Notes under the pieces: generated by a model
Database searches by the model: none
Told to the model about the DNA's origin: nothing
What the model saw: the letters and a program-made list of their open reading frames with translations, nothing else
Shown: positions 27,170-36,829 of the stretch, piece by piece
How positions within the stretch are numbered: the stretch's first letter is position 1
How the letters are laid out: each line of letters opens with the position of its first letter
DNA from: Mucilaginibacter sp.
GTDB taxonomy: Bacteria > Bacteroidota > Bacteroidia > Sphingobacteriales > Sphingobacteriaceae
Assembly (NCBI RefSeq): GCF_028288185.1
Contig: NZ_JAQBOF010000012.1
Span: 84,496 to 148,495 of the forward strand
Direction of reading: 5' to 3'
Length of the DNA: 64,000 bases
Program-made: the position numbers and the translations under genes

Positions 27170-28729
27170 TTAAAACGGCGGCTCATCCTCCATATCATCC
27201 ATCCTTGACGGGCGGATTATAAAGTTACTTGGCTTATCAAAATCTTGTGATGGGTTAAGGCCGGTAAGCGCGCTACCTGATGAAGGAAAAGAATCGCCGC
27301 CATCCAGATCCGTAAACTTAACATATTTACCCACAAATTTCAATCGTACCGTACCGGTTTCGCCGTTACGGTGCTTGGCTATAATTACCTCGCCAACGCC
27401 TTTTGTTGGGTTGTTATCCTCATCCACATCCAAGCCATAATATTCAGGGCGGTAAAGGAACAATACCATATCCGCATCCTGCTCAATAGAGCCCGACTCA
27501 CGTAAATCTGATAGCATCGGGCGCTTATTGGCACCGGGCCGGCTCTCTACCGCGCGGCTTAATTGCGACAGGGCAATTACCGGTACATTTAATTCTTTAG
27601 CTACCGATTTTAACGCCCTTGATATACTACCAATTTCTTGCTCACGATTGCCGCCGCCTTTGCCATCGCCGCTTTTGCCCTGCATTAACTGCAAGTAGTC
27701 AATGATGATTAACTGTATATCGTGCTGCGATTTTAAACGGCGGCATTTAGCGCGGAATTCGAATATATTTAAAGCGGGGGTATCATCAATAATTAATGGC
27801 GCTTGTTCTAAGCGGCCAATTTTCGAGTGGATCTGCTGCCATTCCCACTCTTCTAAAGTTCCCTTACGGATCTTTTCCTGCTCAATTTCAGTTTCCCCGG
27901 ATATTAAACGGTTCACTAATTGAACAGACGACATCTCTAATGAAAACACTACAACAGGCTTTGCAAAGTCCACCGCGGCATTACGGGCGCAGGTTAGTAC
28001 AAAGGCCGTTTTACCCATCGCGGGGCGGGCGGCTATAATTACCAGGTCTGATTTTTGCCAGCCTGAGGTCATGCGGTCCAGGTCTGTAAATCCTGATGCA
28101 ACACCGGTTAAGCCGTCTTTTTTATCTTTTAGTGCTTCAATTTCTTTTAAAGTTTCATGCAACAGGTCATCCATCTTGCGCGAGTCGCGGCGAAGGTTGT
28201 TTTGTGCTATATCAAACAGGTTCTTCTCGGCTTTGTCTAACAAGTCAAGTACATCGGTAGTATCCTCGTAGGCGCTGTTTATTATTTCTGTCGATATTCG
28301 GATCAGCTCGCGCTGTATGAATTTTTGAATGATGATACGCGAGTGAAACTCGATATTTGCAGCAGATGCGACACGATTGGTTAGCTCGGTAATATAATAG
28401 GCACCGCCTATCATTTCCAGCTCGCCCTGGCTGCGCAGTTGTGAGGTAACAGTCAGGATATCAACCGGCGATGTTTTTTCAAACAGATACTGTATCGCTT
28501 TAAATATGCGCTGGTGATTATCGCGATAAAATACCTCGGGCTTTAAAATATCAATTACTGACGAAAGCGCGTCTTTCTCCAGCATTAAAGCGCCCAATAC
28601 GGCTTCCTCCAGGTCGGTTGCCTGTGGGGGTAATTTGCCTAACCCGGTATAAGGGGTAGGGTTGGTAATCCGGCTACGTTTCTCGTTGGTATTCGGCTTG
28701 TAATTGGGGTTGTCGTTCTCAAAAATCAT
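27170..28729 (-). CDS. dnaB: Replicative DNA helicase
   Basis: A 519-residue protein. The N-terminal primase-interacting domain (about 35-140, PPQATDLEEAVLGALMLE) leads through a linker to the RecA-like ATPase with Walker A ARPAMGKT (residues 234-241), VFSLEMSSVQL, IIIDYLQLM and the L-loop LSQLSRAVESR, SDLRESGSIEQDADMV. It unwinds DNA at the replication fork as a hexamer. The C-terminal tail has a Bacteroidota-type acidic end. The gene is alone on its strand, with a 279-base gap to rlmB. No intein is present. Confidence 0.98.
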   Translation of the reverse strand: MIFENDNPNYKPNTNEKRSRITNPTPYTGLGKLPPQATDLEEAVLGALMLEKDALSSVIDILKPEVFYRDNHQRIFKAIQYLFEKTSPVDILTVTSQLRSQGELEMIGGAYYITELTNRVASAANIEFHSRIIIQKFIQRELIRISTEIINSAYEDTTDVLDLLDKAEKNLFDIAQNNLRRDSRKMDDLLHETLKEIEALKDKKDGLTGVASGFTDLDRMTSGWQKSDLVIIAARPAMGKTAFVLTCARNAAVDFAKPVVVFSLEMSSVQLVNRLISGETEIEQEKIRKGTLEEWEWQQIHSKIGRLEQAPLIIDDTPALNIFEFRAKCRRLKSQHDIQLIIIDYLQLMQGKSGDGKGGGNREQEIGSISRALKSVAKELNVPVIALSQLSRAVESRPGANKRPMLSDLRESGSIEQDADMVLFLYRPEYYGLDVDEDNNPTKGVGEVIIAKHRNGETGTVRLKFVGKYVKFTDLDGGDSFPSSGSALTGLNPSQDFDKPSNFIIRPSRMDDMEDEPPF

Positions 28730-29008
28730 TGGATCAAAAATATACTAAAAATTGGCGGATGTATCCATAGTTGACATCTTTTTTTTGCAAAAGGCAAAAC
28801 GCCCAAATCAGTAAAATTTTGGCACTTGTTATTAACAGCCGATTGTTGGTAAATATAAATTTCAGCTGTAAAACGCCATTTTTATAGCGTTGTTAATAAA
28901 ATAGTTTTGCTTATTTATCTTAAAATTTATAACTAGAAACAGTATTATCGTAAGCCGACACAAAGTTAATTAATATGGCTATTTTTACACCCTTAATTTA
29001 ATTGTAAA

Positions 29009-29776
29009 ATGTATAATAATAACAGGGAAACCCGCGAAAGTAACCAGGTAGTTTTTGGTATCCGCGCGGTTATTGAAGCCATAAAAGCAGGTAAAGAAAT
29101 TGAATCATTATACATACAGCGCGGCATTGGTGGTGAGTTGCTTAACGAGCTTAGGGAGTTATTAAACGATTACAACATAACAGCCCAGCAAGTACCAATT
29201 GAGAAGCTGAACCGTATTACCATGAAGAACCACCAGGGGGTTATCGCTTTTATATCGCCGATAACTTACCAGAAGATAGAAGACATTATTCCGCAGATAT
29301 TTGAGAAAGGAGAGGTGCCCTTAATTTTAGTGCTTGATTCTATTACAGACGTGCGCAACATGGGTGCCATAGCCCGTACCGCCGAATGCAGCGGCGTACA
29401 TGCCATTGTTGTCCCGGCAAAAGGCTCGGCACAGATCAACCCTGATGCTATCAAAACATCAGCAGGGGCGTTGTACACTATCCCGGTTTGCAGGCATGAT
29501 AATTTTATGCAAACCATAAAATTCTTGCAGGAATCGGGCTTACAATTGGTTTGCTGTACAGAAAAGACCAAGGAATACATTTACACGCCTGATTATACTG
29601 GCCCTACTGCCATCATCATGGGATCGGAAGAAGACGGTGTGCGCAGCGAGATCATCCGCATTGCAGACCACTTGGCTAAAATACCTATGTATGGCGAGAT
29701 AGAGTCGTTAAACGTATCGGTTGCTACAGGTGTTATTTTGTATGAGGCGATGAGGCAACGGATGGTGATTAGTTAA
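29009..29776 (+). CDS. rlmB: 23S rRNA (guanosine-2'-O-)-methyltransferase, SpoU family
   Basis: A 255-residue protein. The N-terminal RNA-binding domain (10-85, VVFGIRAVIEAIKAG) is followed by a SpoU/TrmH knot domain with the motifs DSITDVRNMGAIARTAECSG, IIMGSEEDGVR and SLNVSVATGVILYE. It should methylate the ribose of G2251 in 23S rRNA. The TrmH-group assignment rests on RlmB-like length and domain order. The 279-base gap upstream shows no features besides AT-rich sequence. GATTAG words follow its stop. Confidence 0.92.
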   Translation: MYNNNRETRESNQVVFGIRAVIEAIKAGKEIESLYIQRGIGGELLNELRELLNDYNITAQQVPIEKLNRITMKNHQGVIAFISPITYQKIEDIIPQIFEKGEVPLILVLDSITDVRNMGAIARTAECSGVHAIVVPAKGSAQINPDAIKTSAGALYTIPVCRHDNFMQTIKFLQESGLQLVCCTEKTKEYIYTPDYTGPTAIIMGSEEDGVRSEIIRIADHLAKIPMYGEIESLNVSVATGVILYEAMRQRMVIS

Positions 29777-29807
29777 TTAGAGATTAGGTTGCCTGAATAG
29801 CAAATAA

Positions 29808-30179
29808 ATGACGATTTTAAGCGACCTTGACAACTTCTATCTCCAACACCCTGAACCGGTGAACGAATGTTTATTGGCGCTGCGAAATATTATACTAAAA
29901 CAAGATGAAAACATAACGGCTGCGTGGAAATATCGCATGCCGTTTTTTTGTTATAAGGGGAAAATGTTTTGTTATTTATGGGTGTATAAAACTACTCATC
30001 AGCCTTATATCGGTATTGTTGAAGGTAAACATATTGAACACCCTGACCTGATTACCGAGAAGCGTTCAAGGATAAAGATCATGTTGTTTGACGTGAATGA
30101 AGATTTGCCCGTGGATACAATTGAAGGGATACTTCAACAAGCGCTTGATTTGTATAGATCAGGCGTAATAAAGATTTGA
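29808..30179 (+). CDS. DUF1801 domain-containing protein
   Basis: A 123-residue soluble protein matching the DUF1801/YdhG-like fold: AWKYRMPFFCYKGKMFCYLWVYK and the later IGIVEGKHIEHPDL. Function unknown. The gene follows rlmB by 31 bases. Its stop codon lies in the left arm of a perfect hairpin (30173-30203). Confidence 0.85.
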   Translation: MTILSDLDNFYLQHPEPVNECLLALRNIILKQDENITAAWKYRMPFFCYKGKMFCYLWVYKTTHQPYIGIVEGKHIEHPDLITEKRSRIKIMLFDVNEDLPVDTIEGILQQALDLYRSGVIKI

Positions 30180-30203
30180 CAACTTTTAAAAAGTTGTCAA
30201 ATC
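30173..30203. terminator. Bidirectional terminator hairpin with GACAACTTTT arms
   Basis: GATTTGACAACTTTT (30173-30187) pairs with AAAAGTTGTCAAATC (30189-30203). It lies between the stop codons of the DUF1801 (plus) and DUF1761 (minus) genes and contains the DUF1801 stop. Similar CGAAGTTTT-(A/C)-AAAACTTCG palindromes occur at 39481 and 44288. Confidence 0.7.
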
Positions 30204-30213
30204 TAATCACGGG

Positions 30214-30618
30214 CTATCTCCAGGCCCCCAATATCGCGCCCATAACGGTTAGCGCAACCACACTGTATCCGCCATTAATAAAAATATAGCGCCAGCTTTT
30301 AAGTTCGAAAAGGCTATGGGTGGCTATCGCGCCAAACGTCCAAATACCGGCTAAAAAGCCCGCCGTAGCGCCCCATGATGTGGTAGTTGTTGGTACAGCT
30401 AAAAAAGCCGCTAAATTAGCTGATGATATCAAACAAAATAACGCGGTAAAGCCAAACGTGCGGCCCATGCTTGATTTTTGTATCTGCTCTTGCGACAGGT
30501 TACTGTCAACCATCCACATGTTGCCAAATACTTTTGGGTTGTACCAAACACCGCCTACTGCAAATGATGATAGGGCCGCAACTAACACCGCAGGCCAGTT
30601 AATTAATGAAGAATTCAT
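30214..30618 (-). CDS. DUF1761 domain-containing membrane protein
   Basis: A 134-residue protein with four membrane segments and the DUF1761 pattern: SFAVGGVWYNPKVFGNMW near the N-terminus and FELKSWRYIFINGGYSVV before the last helix. Function unknown. Gene stop is 11 bases from the terminator hairpin on its right side. Confidence 0.88.
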   Translation of the reverse strand: MNSSLINWPAVLVAALSSFAVGGVWYNPKVFGNMWMVDSNLSQEQIQKSSMGRTFGFTALFCLISSANLAAFLAVPTTTTSWGATAGFLAGIWTFGAIATHSLFELKSWRYIFINGGYSVVALTVMGAILGAWR

Positions 30619-30627
30619 AATTGTGGG

Positions 30628-30791
30628 TTTAGCCCCTTAACTCCCTAAAGGGGGAACAAGAGGTGGTTAATAATATAATAAAGATAGTAAAATAATCAGC
30701 GTAACTAATTGATATATAACAAAAAAGGTGTCTTGAAATTCAAGACACCCTGGTTCTTCAAAAAGTTCCCCTTTAGGGGGCGGGGGCTAAA
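30628..30791. repeat. CCCTAAAGGGG inverted repeat flanking the manC terminator
   Basis: TTTAGCCCC with CCCTAAAGGGGGAAC (30628-30657) is matched by GTTCCCCTTTAGGGG and GGGGGCTAAA (30765-30791) in opposite orientation, with about 107 bases between. The right arm includes the manC stop codon. The pair encloses the GGTGTCTTGAA terminator. Confidence 0.75.
30721..30749 (-). terminator. Intrinsic terminator of manC
   Basis: GGTGTCTTGAA and TTCAAGACACC form an 11-bp stem around one base; on the minus strand it is followed by six T residues. It lies 37 bases after the manC stop. Confidence 0.85.
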
Positions 30792-31872
30792 TATACTTCG
30801 TCCCAAACTGTTGCTTCACATCAGCAACTACTTTTTTAACGTGCTGTTCCTGGTCGCGGGGGCAGATCAATAAGGTATTGTTTGATTCTACCACTATATA
30901 ATCATGCAGGCCCTGTATAATAACCAGTTTATCCTGGGGTATGTTAACCATACAGTTTGACGAATCATACATGATCACTTTTTCTGACGGGATAACCGCG
31001 TTACCTACATAGTCTTTATTTGCCAACTCATAGATAGAAGCCCAGGTACCCAGGTCAGACCATCCAAATTCAGACGGTAGTACATACACATTATCCGCTT
31101 TTTCCATAATGCCATAATCAATAGATATATTGGTGCATTGCAAGTAAGCCTGGTTAACATGGGTTCTTTCGCTGTCGGTATTGTAATACGGGCGCGCTTC
31201 GGCAAAAATATCATTCATTTCGGGCAGGTGCTGCTCAAATGCCTTAACAATGGCTTTAGCCGACCATACAAATATGCCCGCGTTCCATAAAAAATCGCCG
31301 CTTTGTAAAAAGGTTTTGGCAATTTCCAGCGTAGGTTTTTCGGTAAAGGTTTTTACTTTATGGAAATCGCTATTAATGATGTTGTCGGTATACTGGATAT
31401 AGCCGTAACCTGTATCAGGTCTTGATGGTTTAATGCCTAATGTAACCAGGCATTGGTGTTCGGTAGCGGTTTTTAATGATTTTTCAATACTAGCCACAAA
31501 TCCAGCCTCGTCCAGTATGAGGTGATCTGAAGGGGCTACAACAATAGCGGCATCAGGATTAATACTTTCTATTTTAAAGCAGCCATAAGCCACGCAAGGC
31601 GCTGTGTTGCGCATTACAGGCTCGGTTAGTATCTGGTTGTCGGCCATGTCCGGCAACTGGTCTTTTACTATTGCAGTGTAGTTTTCGTTGGTAACAACGT
31701 ATATATTTTCTTTAGGGCATACTTTTAAAAAACGATCATAAGTATTTTGTATCAAGGTTTTGCCGGTGCCCAGTATATCAATAAATTGTTTTGGATGTGA
31801 TGTTCTGCTGATGGGCCAGAAGCGGCTTCCAATACCGCCTGCCATAATTATGGCATAATAGTTTTTATTCAT
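30787..31872 (-). CDS. manC: Mannose-1-phosphate guanylyltransferase
   Basis: A 361-residue protein of nucleotidyltransferase fold. It has the pyrophosphorylase signature IMAGGIGSRFWPISRTSHPKQF (residues about 9-30) and DTGYGYIQY, FTEKPTLEIAKTFL with the metal-binding FLWNAGIFVW, and GWSDLGTW. It makes GDP-mannose from mannose 1-phosphate and GTP for polysaccharide synthesis. It lacks the C-terminal isomerase domain of bifunctional forms. Its gene is divergent from recQ with a 246-base gap in which I see nothing beyond AT-rich sequence. Confidence 0.93.
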   Translation of the reverse strand: MNKNYYAIIMAGGIGSRFWPISRTSHPKQFIDILGTGKTLIQNTYDRFLKVCPKENIYVVTNENYTAIVKDQLPDMADNQILTEPVMRNTAPCVAYGCFKIESINPDAAIVVAPSDHLILDEAGFVASIEKSLKTATEHQCLVTLGIKPSRPDTGYGYIQYTDNIINSDFHKVKTFTEKPTLEIAKTFLQSGDFLWNAGIFVWSAKAIVKAFEQHLPEMNDIFAEARPYYNTDSERTHVNQAYLQCTNISIDYGIMEKADNVYVLPSEFGWSDLGTWASIYELANKDYVGNAVIPSEKVIMYDSSNCMVNIPQDKLVIIQGLHDYIVVESNNTLLICPRDQEQHVKKVVADVKQQFGTKYI

Positions 31873-32118
31873 GTTTAAGTTGTAGAAATTATGTTTGGTA
31901 TTATCCGTAGCAAATGTCAGTATTTATCTGTTAAATAATCATTAAACCATACTAAATAATTAAGAGGCAAAATTGCCACAACATATAAATTAATAAATAA
32001 ACAAATTGTTTTCTAACGAATAATCATTTCAGTATAAAATTTTAAAGTAAATCTATCGTTTATTCATAAAATTTTGTTACTTTAAACTTTTAAATTCAAA
32101 CAATTACGCATACCTATA

Positions 32119-34314
32119 ATGATAGAAACAAAAAAATCGCTTTTTGATAACCTTCAAAATTTTTTCGGGTTCGATAATTTTAAAGGTGAGCAGGAAGCGA
32201 TTATAACCAACATTTTGGCCGGGAATGATACATTTGTTATCATGCCTACCGGTGGTGGTAAGTCCATGTGTTACCAATTGCCCGCGTTAATGAGCGAGGG
32301 TACCGCTATTGTAATTTCGCCGCTTATTGCTTTAATGAAAAACCAGGTTGATCAGTTAAGAGCCTTCGGCGGATCAGACAGCATAGCACATTTTTTAAAT
32401 TCATCGCTAACAAAAGCCGATATAGTAAGGGTTAAAGAAGACGTATTAAGCGGTAAAACCAAACTGCTTTATGTAGCGCCCGAATCATTAACCAAGCAGG
32501 AAAATGTAGATTTTTTACGCCTTAATCAAGTGTCGTTTGTAGCGGTTGATGAAGCGCATTGTATATCAGAGTGGGGTCATGATTTCAGGCCCGAATACCG
32601 CAAGATACGCCAGGTTATAAGCAACATAGGCGATGATATTCCAATCATAGCATTAACAGCTACGGCTACACCGAAGGTGCAGCAGGATATACAGAAAAAC
32701 CTGCAGATGAATAATGCTACCATCTACAAATCTTCTTTTAACCGGTCAAACCTCTTTTACGAAGTACGTGCTAAGCGTAACGTAATTAAAGAGATAGTAA
32801 AATACGTTAAGCAAAACCAGGGAAAATCTGGCATTATATACTGCCTTAGCCGTAAAAAGGTTGAAGAGGTAGCCGAAGCGCTTTCATTAAACGGTATTAA
32901 GGCATTGCCTTATCATGCCGGCCTCGATCCAAAAGTAAGAGCTGATACGCAAGATAAATTCCTGATGGAAGATGTGGATGTTATTGTAGCGACCATAGCC
33001 TTTGGTATGGGTATAGATAAACCAGATGTGCGTTACGTTATACACCATGATGTGCCTAAAAGCATGGAAGGTTATTACCAGGAAACAGGCAGAGCCGGGC
33101 GTGACGGCGGCGAAGGTGTTTGTGTAGCTTTCTATTCGCAGAAAGATATTGACAAACTGCAGAAGTTTATGAAAGATAAGCCGGTTGCCGAACGTGAGAT
33201 TGGTACCCAGATATTAAAAGAGGTTATTGACTATGCCGAGTCGTCAGTATGTCGCCGTAAGCAGTTATTGCATTATTTCGGTGAGAACTTTAACGAGGCC
33301 GGTTGTAACAACATGTGCGATAACTGCTGCGCGCCAAAAACACATTTTGATGCCGAAGAGCAGCTACATAAAGCACTTAATATTATTAAGCAAATAGGCG
33401 AGAAATTTGATGACCATCACATCATTAATATATTAATGGGGGTTGAAACCCAGCAGATTCAGAGTTATGAGCATAATTTACTGGAACTTTTTGGTACGGG
33501 TAAAGGTGATGGCGAGATTTTATGGAACTCGTTATTGCGCCAGGCTTTGCTAAATAACTATCTTTCGAAAGATATTGACCAGTACGGTTTGTTACGCTTA
33601 ACTAAGCTGGGCCATTCGTTTTTAGATAATCCGCATAGTATACGTTTTATATTAAACCGCGTTATTGAAGTGGCTGATGACGATGACAACGAAGACGGGC
33701 CAAAACAAGGCGGCGGTGCTTTAGATACCGAACTGCTGCAAATGCTGAAAGACCTGCGCAAAAAGATAGCTAAACAAAAAGGATTGCCTCCGTTTGTATT
33801 GTTCCAGGATCCATCGTTAGAGGAAATGTGTACGCATTATCCTATCACGCAGGACGAACTGAAACAAATATCGGGCGTAGGGGCAGGCAAGGCGCTTAAA
33901 TTTGGCGCTCCGTTTATCGACCTGATAAAAAAATATGTAGAAGATAATGATATTGACCGCCCTATTGATATGGTGATTAAAAGTGCCGCCAATAAATCGG
34001 TACTTAAAGTATTTATTATCCAGAATATAGACAGGCATATTAACCTTGACGATATAGCAGCTTCTAAAGGGTTGACGTATGAAGAGGTTTTAAAAGAGGT
34101 AGAAACCATTGTAAACTCGGGCACCAAGCTAAACCTTAACTATTATATTGATGAGGTTATAGATGAGGATAAGCAGGAAGAAGTGTTTGATTACTTCCGT
34201 ACAGCCGAGATTGACTCGATAGACGATGCGCTGGCCGAGCTGGGCAGCGATGATTATACCCGCGAAGAAGTACAACTGATGCGGATAAAGTTTATGTCTG
34301 AACTAGGAAACTGA
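32119..34314 (+). CDS. recQ: ATP-dependent DNA helicase RecQ
   Basis: A 731-residue protein with helicase domains of superfamily 2: Walker A TGGGKS (44-49), DEAHCISEWGHDFRPEY (144-160), and HVI of the type YYQETGRAGRDGG. The RQC zinc-binding cysteines are at SVCRRKQLLHYFGE and CNNMCDNCC. A winged-helix and an HRDC-like C-terminal domain follow, then an acidic C-terminal region. It unwinds DNA 3' to 5' in recombination repair. The gene stands alone; a weak terminator follows. Confidence 0.96.
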   Translation: MIETKKSLFDNLQNFFGFDNFKGEQEAIITNILAGNDTFVIMPTGGGKSMCYQLPALMSEGTAIVISPLIALMKNQVDQLRAFGGSDSIAHFLNSSLTKADIVRVKEDVLSGKTKLLYVAPESLTKQENVDFLRLNQVSFVAVDEAHCISEWGHDFRPEYRKIRQVISNIGDDIPIIALTATATPKVQQDIQKNLQMNNATIYKSSFNRSNLFYEVRAKRNVIKEIVKYVKQNQGKSGIIYCLSRKKVEEVAEALSLNGIKALPYHAGLDPKVRADTQDKFLMEDVDVIVATIAFGMGIDKPDVRYVIHHDVPKSMEGYYQETGRAGRDGGEGVCVAFYSQKDIDKLQKFMKDKPVAEREIGTQILKEVIDYAESSVCRRKQLLHYFGENFNEAGCNNMCDNCCAPKTHFDAEEQLHKALNIIKQIGEKFDDHHIINILMGVETQQIQSYEHNLLELFGTGKGDGEILWNSLLRQALLNNYLSKDIDQYGLLRLTKLGHSFLDNPHSIRFILNRVIEVADDDDNEDGPKQGGGALDTELLQMLKDLRKKIAKQKGLPPFVLFQDPSLEEMCTHYPITQDELKQISGVGAGKALKFGAPFIDLIKKYVEDNDIDRPIDMVIKSAANKSVLKVFIIQNIDRHINLDDIAASKGLTYEEVLKEVETIVNSGTKLNLNYYIDEVIDEDKQEEVFDYFRTAEIDSIDDALAELGSDDYTREEVQLMRIKFMSELGN

Positions 34315-34322
34315 CGAATAAT

Positions 34323-34348
34323 GGAGGATTTAGGTTCTCCCTTTTTTT
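34323..34348 (+). terminator. Weak candidate intrinsic terminator after recQ
   Basis: GGAG...CTCC (34323-34340) is a 4-bp stem with a 10-base loop, followed by a C and seven T residues. The stem is short, so the call rests mainly on the T run. Confidence 0.4.
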
Positions 34349-34398
34349 ATTGATATGTATTTATGTACATTTAATCAATAAACCTCGTCCCTATCTTC

Positions 34399-36828
34399 AT
34401 GAAAACTAAAAAAACGTTTTTCTATCATAAATTGGTTGTCCCTGTTTGTGTATTATTGCTGTTTTCTGTTAGCACTGTTGCGCAAAGAGCGCCCATGCAG
34501 AATGATGATATTGCCGAAAAGCTTAAACTAAACCGCTGGAAAAACGAGTCGCCCACGCTATTCATCCATTTCGATAAAAATATCTATAGCAATAATGAGC
34601 AGGTATGGTTTACCGGATATTTGTTTAAAGTTTATAATCACCAGGTTTACAAAACGCTTTCAATTGCTTTGGTGAATGATGACACCCACGCGATATTGCT
34701 AAATGACAAATTTGTAATAAGCAATGGTATTATTTTAGGCAGTACAACAGTGCCCGATTCTGTTAGTGCCGGCAATTATAGTTTTATAGCTTATACCAAT
34801 CGCCTTTTAAACAGTAAGCCAAATGTCCTGTTTACGCAGCGTATAACTATAAAATCTGCCAGCGAGCCTTTATTTACAGCCTCTTTAAATCCTTTAGATA
34901 CATCAGCAACTGCCGACCAGCAAAAAGTAATGCTCTTGGTAAATTTCTTAAATACAACAAAACCGCCGGAAACCGTGCCGATTACCTATTACGTGGGTAA
35001 TGGCATACATCCTGTACTGCAGGGCAACGTAAAAACCGAATTTGGTAAATACATCTTCAATATACCATCAAGCTTGCTAAGCGTTGGTAATAATAAATTA
35101 CACGTAAGACTTTCTTATAAAAAGGAGGTAAAAGATATCAATATTGCTTTGCCTATACCCGCACAACCAGCAATAATTAAGTTTTACCCGGAAGGAGGAA
35201 GCCTTGTAAATAATATTAGCAGCAATATAGGTTGGGAAGTAACAACGGCTACCGGGAGTGCATTAAAGGTAAGGGCCATATTGTTTGAAGATAGAAAAGC
35301 GATTGCAAATATTACAACCAGCGAATATGGTATAAACAGGTTTTTACTAAAACCCATTAAGGGACATAGTTATCATGTTAAACTTGTTGGCATAAATAAA
35401 AAAGATACTTTATATGATTTGCCGCCCGCTATAACTAAAGGTCCTATAATAACTATAGCTAACGCGATAGTTAACGATACATTAATTGCAATGGTAAAAG
35501 CTACCAAAGCTGAAAAAATGTATTTAATAGGGCATGATTACAAGCAGGTTTTTTTTGCTAGTCCGGTTAATATTGATACTGTAAGCCGAAGGGTGAAATT
35601 AATAATGAACGATGCGCCTAAAGGTTTGCTGCAGCTAACAATTGTAGACAGCCTAGGGCGGCCCTTTGCCGAAAGATTGGTATTTGCGCATTATAATAAA
35701 AGGGAAAAACTAAATATAAATACCGACAGGGCTACCTATAATCCGAGGCAAAAAGTTACCGTGAAAATTAAACTGGACGGTACTAAGCAATTAGATAGCG
35801 CCTTAGTATCGTTTGCATGTATACAACAAAACAGGATTGATATCACTAAAAAGAAGGATATAGAAAGCTTTGTTTATTTAGAGGATAAACTGTTAAACAT
35901 GCCCGCCAAAGATAATTACCTGGGCAATACGACATTTGATAAACAATTTCTGGAAGATATACTGCTTGTAAAAGGCTGGCGTAGGTATACCTGGCTTGAT
36001 ATGCTAAATGTTTTACCAACTGACACAGTAAAAGTTGAAGATATTTATTTTAAAGGGACGGTTGTTACTAACTCAAACAAGCCAATTAAAAAAGCGGTGC
36101 CGCTGATAAGTTTTGGCAACAACTATAGACCTATGGATACTAAGGATAATGGCGATTTTGAATTAAAGTACATTGATATGGTAACCGGGCCCGATAGGAT
36201 GATAAGCTATGTAGTAAAAGGTGCGAAGGAAAATGAATACAAAATCAACTTAACAGACCCTTATATCGCTCTTAATAAAAAGGTAGCAAACGATGTAGAG
36301 ATTAATGACATTAATTTTGTTGAACAATATGATACGCAAAAACTACGCATCCCCGGCTCAGAACATGCTATACATATAAAAGAGGTGCAAATTAAAGCCC
36401 GTGCAGACCGTAAGATCTATGCTAATGCGTGTGGCGACTATATTTGCCGGTATAATATTTTTAATTGCCCTAACCATCCGTATGAGCCTGACAATGTCTT
36501 GCCTGTTGTGGGTCGAAGTTATATAAGATGGGGGGTAAGCACAGTTTATCTTGGCTGCGGCGCAACCGATAACAAGCTATCGCTTAAAGGTATTTATCTC
36601 CCCAAAAAGTTCTATATTGAAAATATCCCTGAAAAAACTACTGAAGAACCAATATACCTGTCAACCCTTTATTGGCATCACCTGGTTAAGGTAAAGTCAG
36701 GACAAGATACCGAACTGTCATTTTACACAGGTGACATTATCGGCAAGTTTAAAATAATTGTACAAGGGGTAACAAGCGATGATGTGACTTATGGCGAAAA
36801 AACATTTGATGTGGTAAAACCTCAATAA
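34399..36828 (+). CDS. Large secreted protein with MG2-like domain, function unknown
   Basis: An 809-residue protein with a signal peptide (about 1-28, ending VAQ). The start of the mature chain, SPTLFIHFDKNIYSNNEQVWFTGYLF, is the beginning of a macroglobulin MG2-like domain seen in many Bacteroidota exported proteins; further beta domains follow. Near residues 535-620 there are LVKGWRRYTWLDML and a CarboxypepD_reg-like domain (FKGTVVTNSNKPIKKAV). A cysteine-rich segment (about 673-720, ANACGDYICRYNIFNCPNHP) could hold disulfides. No protease motif is visible. Probably periplasmic or outer-membrane associated. Its stop is one base from that of the convergent PorE-like gene. Confidence 0.75.
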   Translation: MKTKKTFFYHKLVVPVCVLLLFSVSTVAQRAPMQNDDIAEKLKLNRWKNESPTLFIHFDKNIYSNNEQVWFTGYLFKVYNHQVYKTLSIALVNDDTHAILLNDKFVISNGIILGSTTVPDSVSAGNYSFIAYTNRLLNSKPNVLFTQRITIKSASEPLFTASLNPLDTSATADQQKVMLLVNFLNTTKPPETVPITYYVGNGIHPVLQGNVKTEFGKYIFNIPSSLLSVGNNKLHVRLSYKKEVKDINIALPIPAQPAIIKFYPEGGSLVNNISSNIGWEVTTATGSALKVRAILFEDRKAIANITTSEYGINRFLLKPIKGHSYHVKLVGINKKDTLYDLPPAITKGPIITIANAIVNDTLIAMVKATKAEKMYLIGHDYKQVFFASPVNIDTVSRRVKLIMNDAPKGLLQLTIVDSLGRPFAERLVFAHYNKREKLNINTDRATYNPRQKVTVKIKLDGTKQLDSALVSFACIQQNRIDITKKKDIESFVYLEDKLLNMPAKDNYLGNTTFDKQFLEDILLVKGWRRYTWLDMLNVLPTDTVKVEDIYFKGTVVTNSNKPIKKAVPLISFGNNYRPMDTKDNGDFELKYIDMVTGPDRMISYVVKGAKENEYKINLTDPYIALNKKVANDVEINDINFVEQYDTQKLRIPGSEHAIHIKEVQIKARADRKIYANACGDYICRYNIFNCPNHPYEPDNVLPVVGRSYIRWGVSTVYLGCGATDNKLSLKGIYLPKKFYIENIPEKTTEEPIYLSTLYWHHLVKVKSGQDTELSFYTGDIIGKFKIIVQGVTSDDVTYGEKTFDVVKPQ

Positions 36829-36829
36829 A

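Noticed and set aside
28730..29008. A small RNA or tRNA gene between dnaB and rlmB
   Set aside because: No tRNA cloverleaf, T-loop GGTTCGAATCC or terminator seen; AT-rich only.
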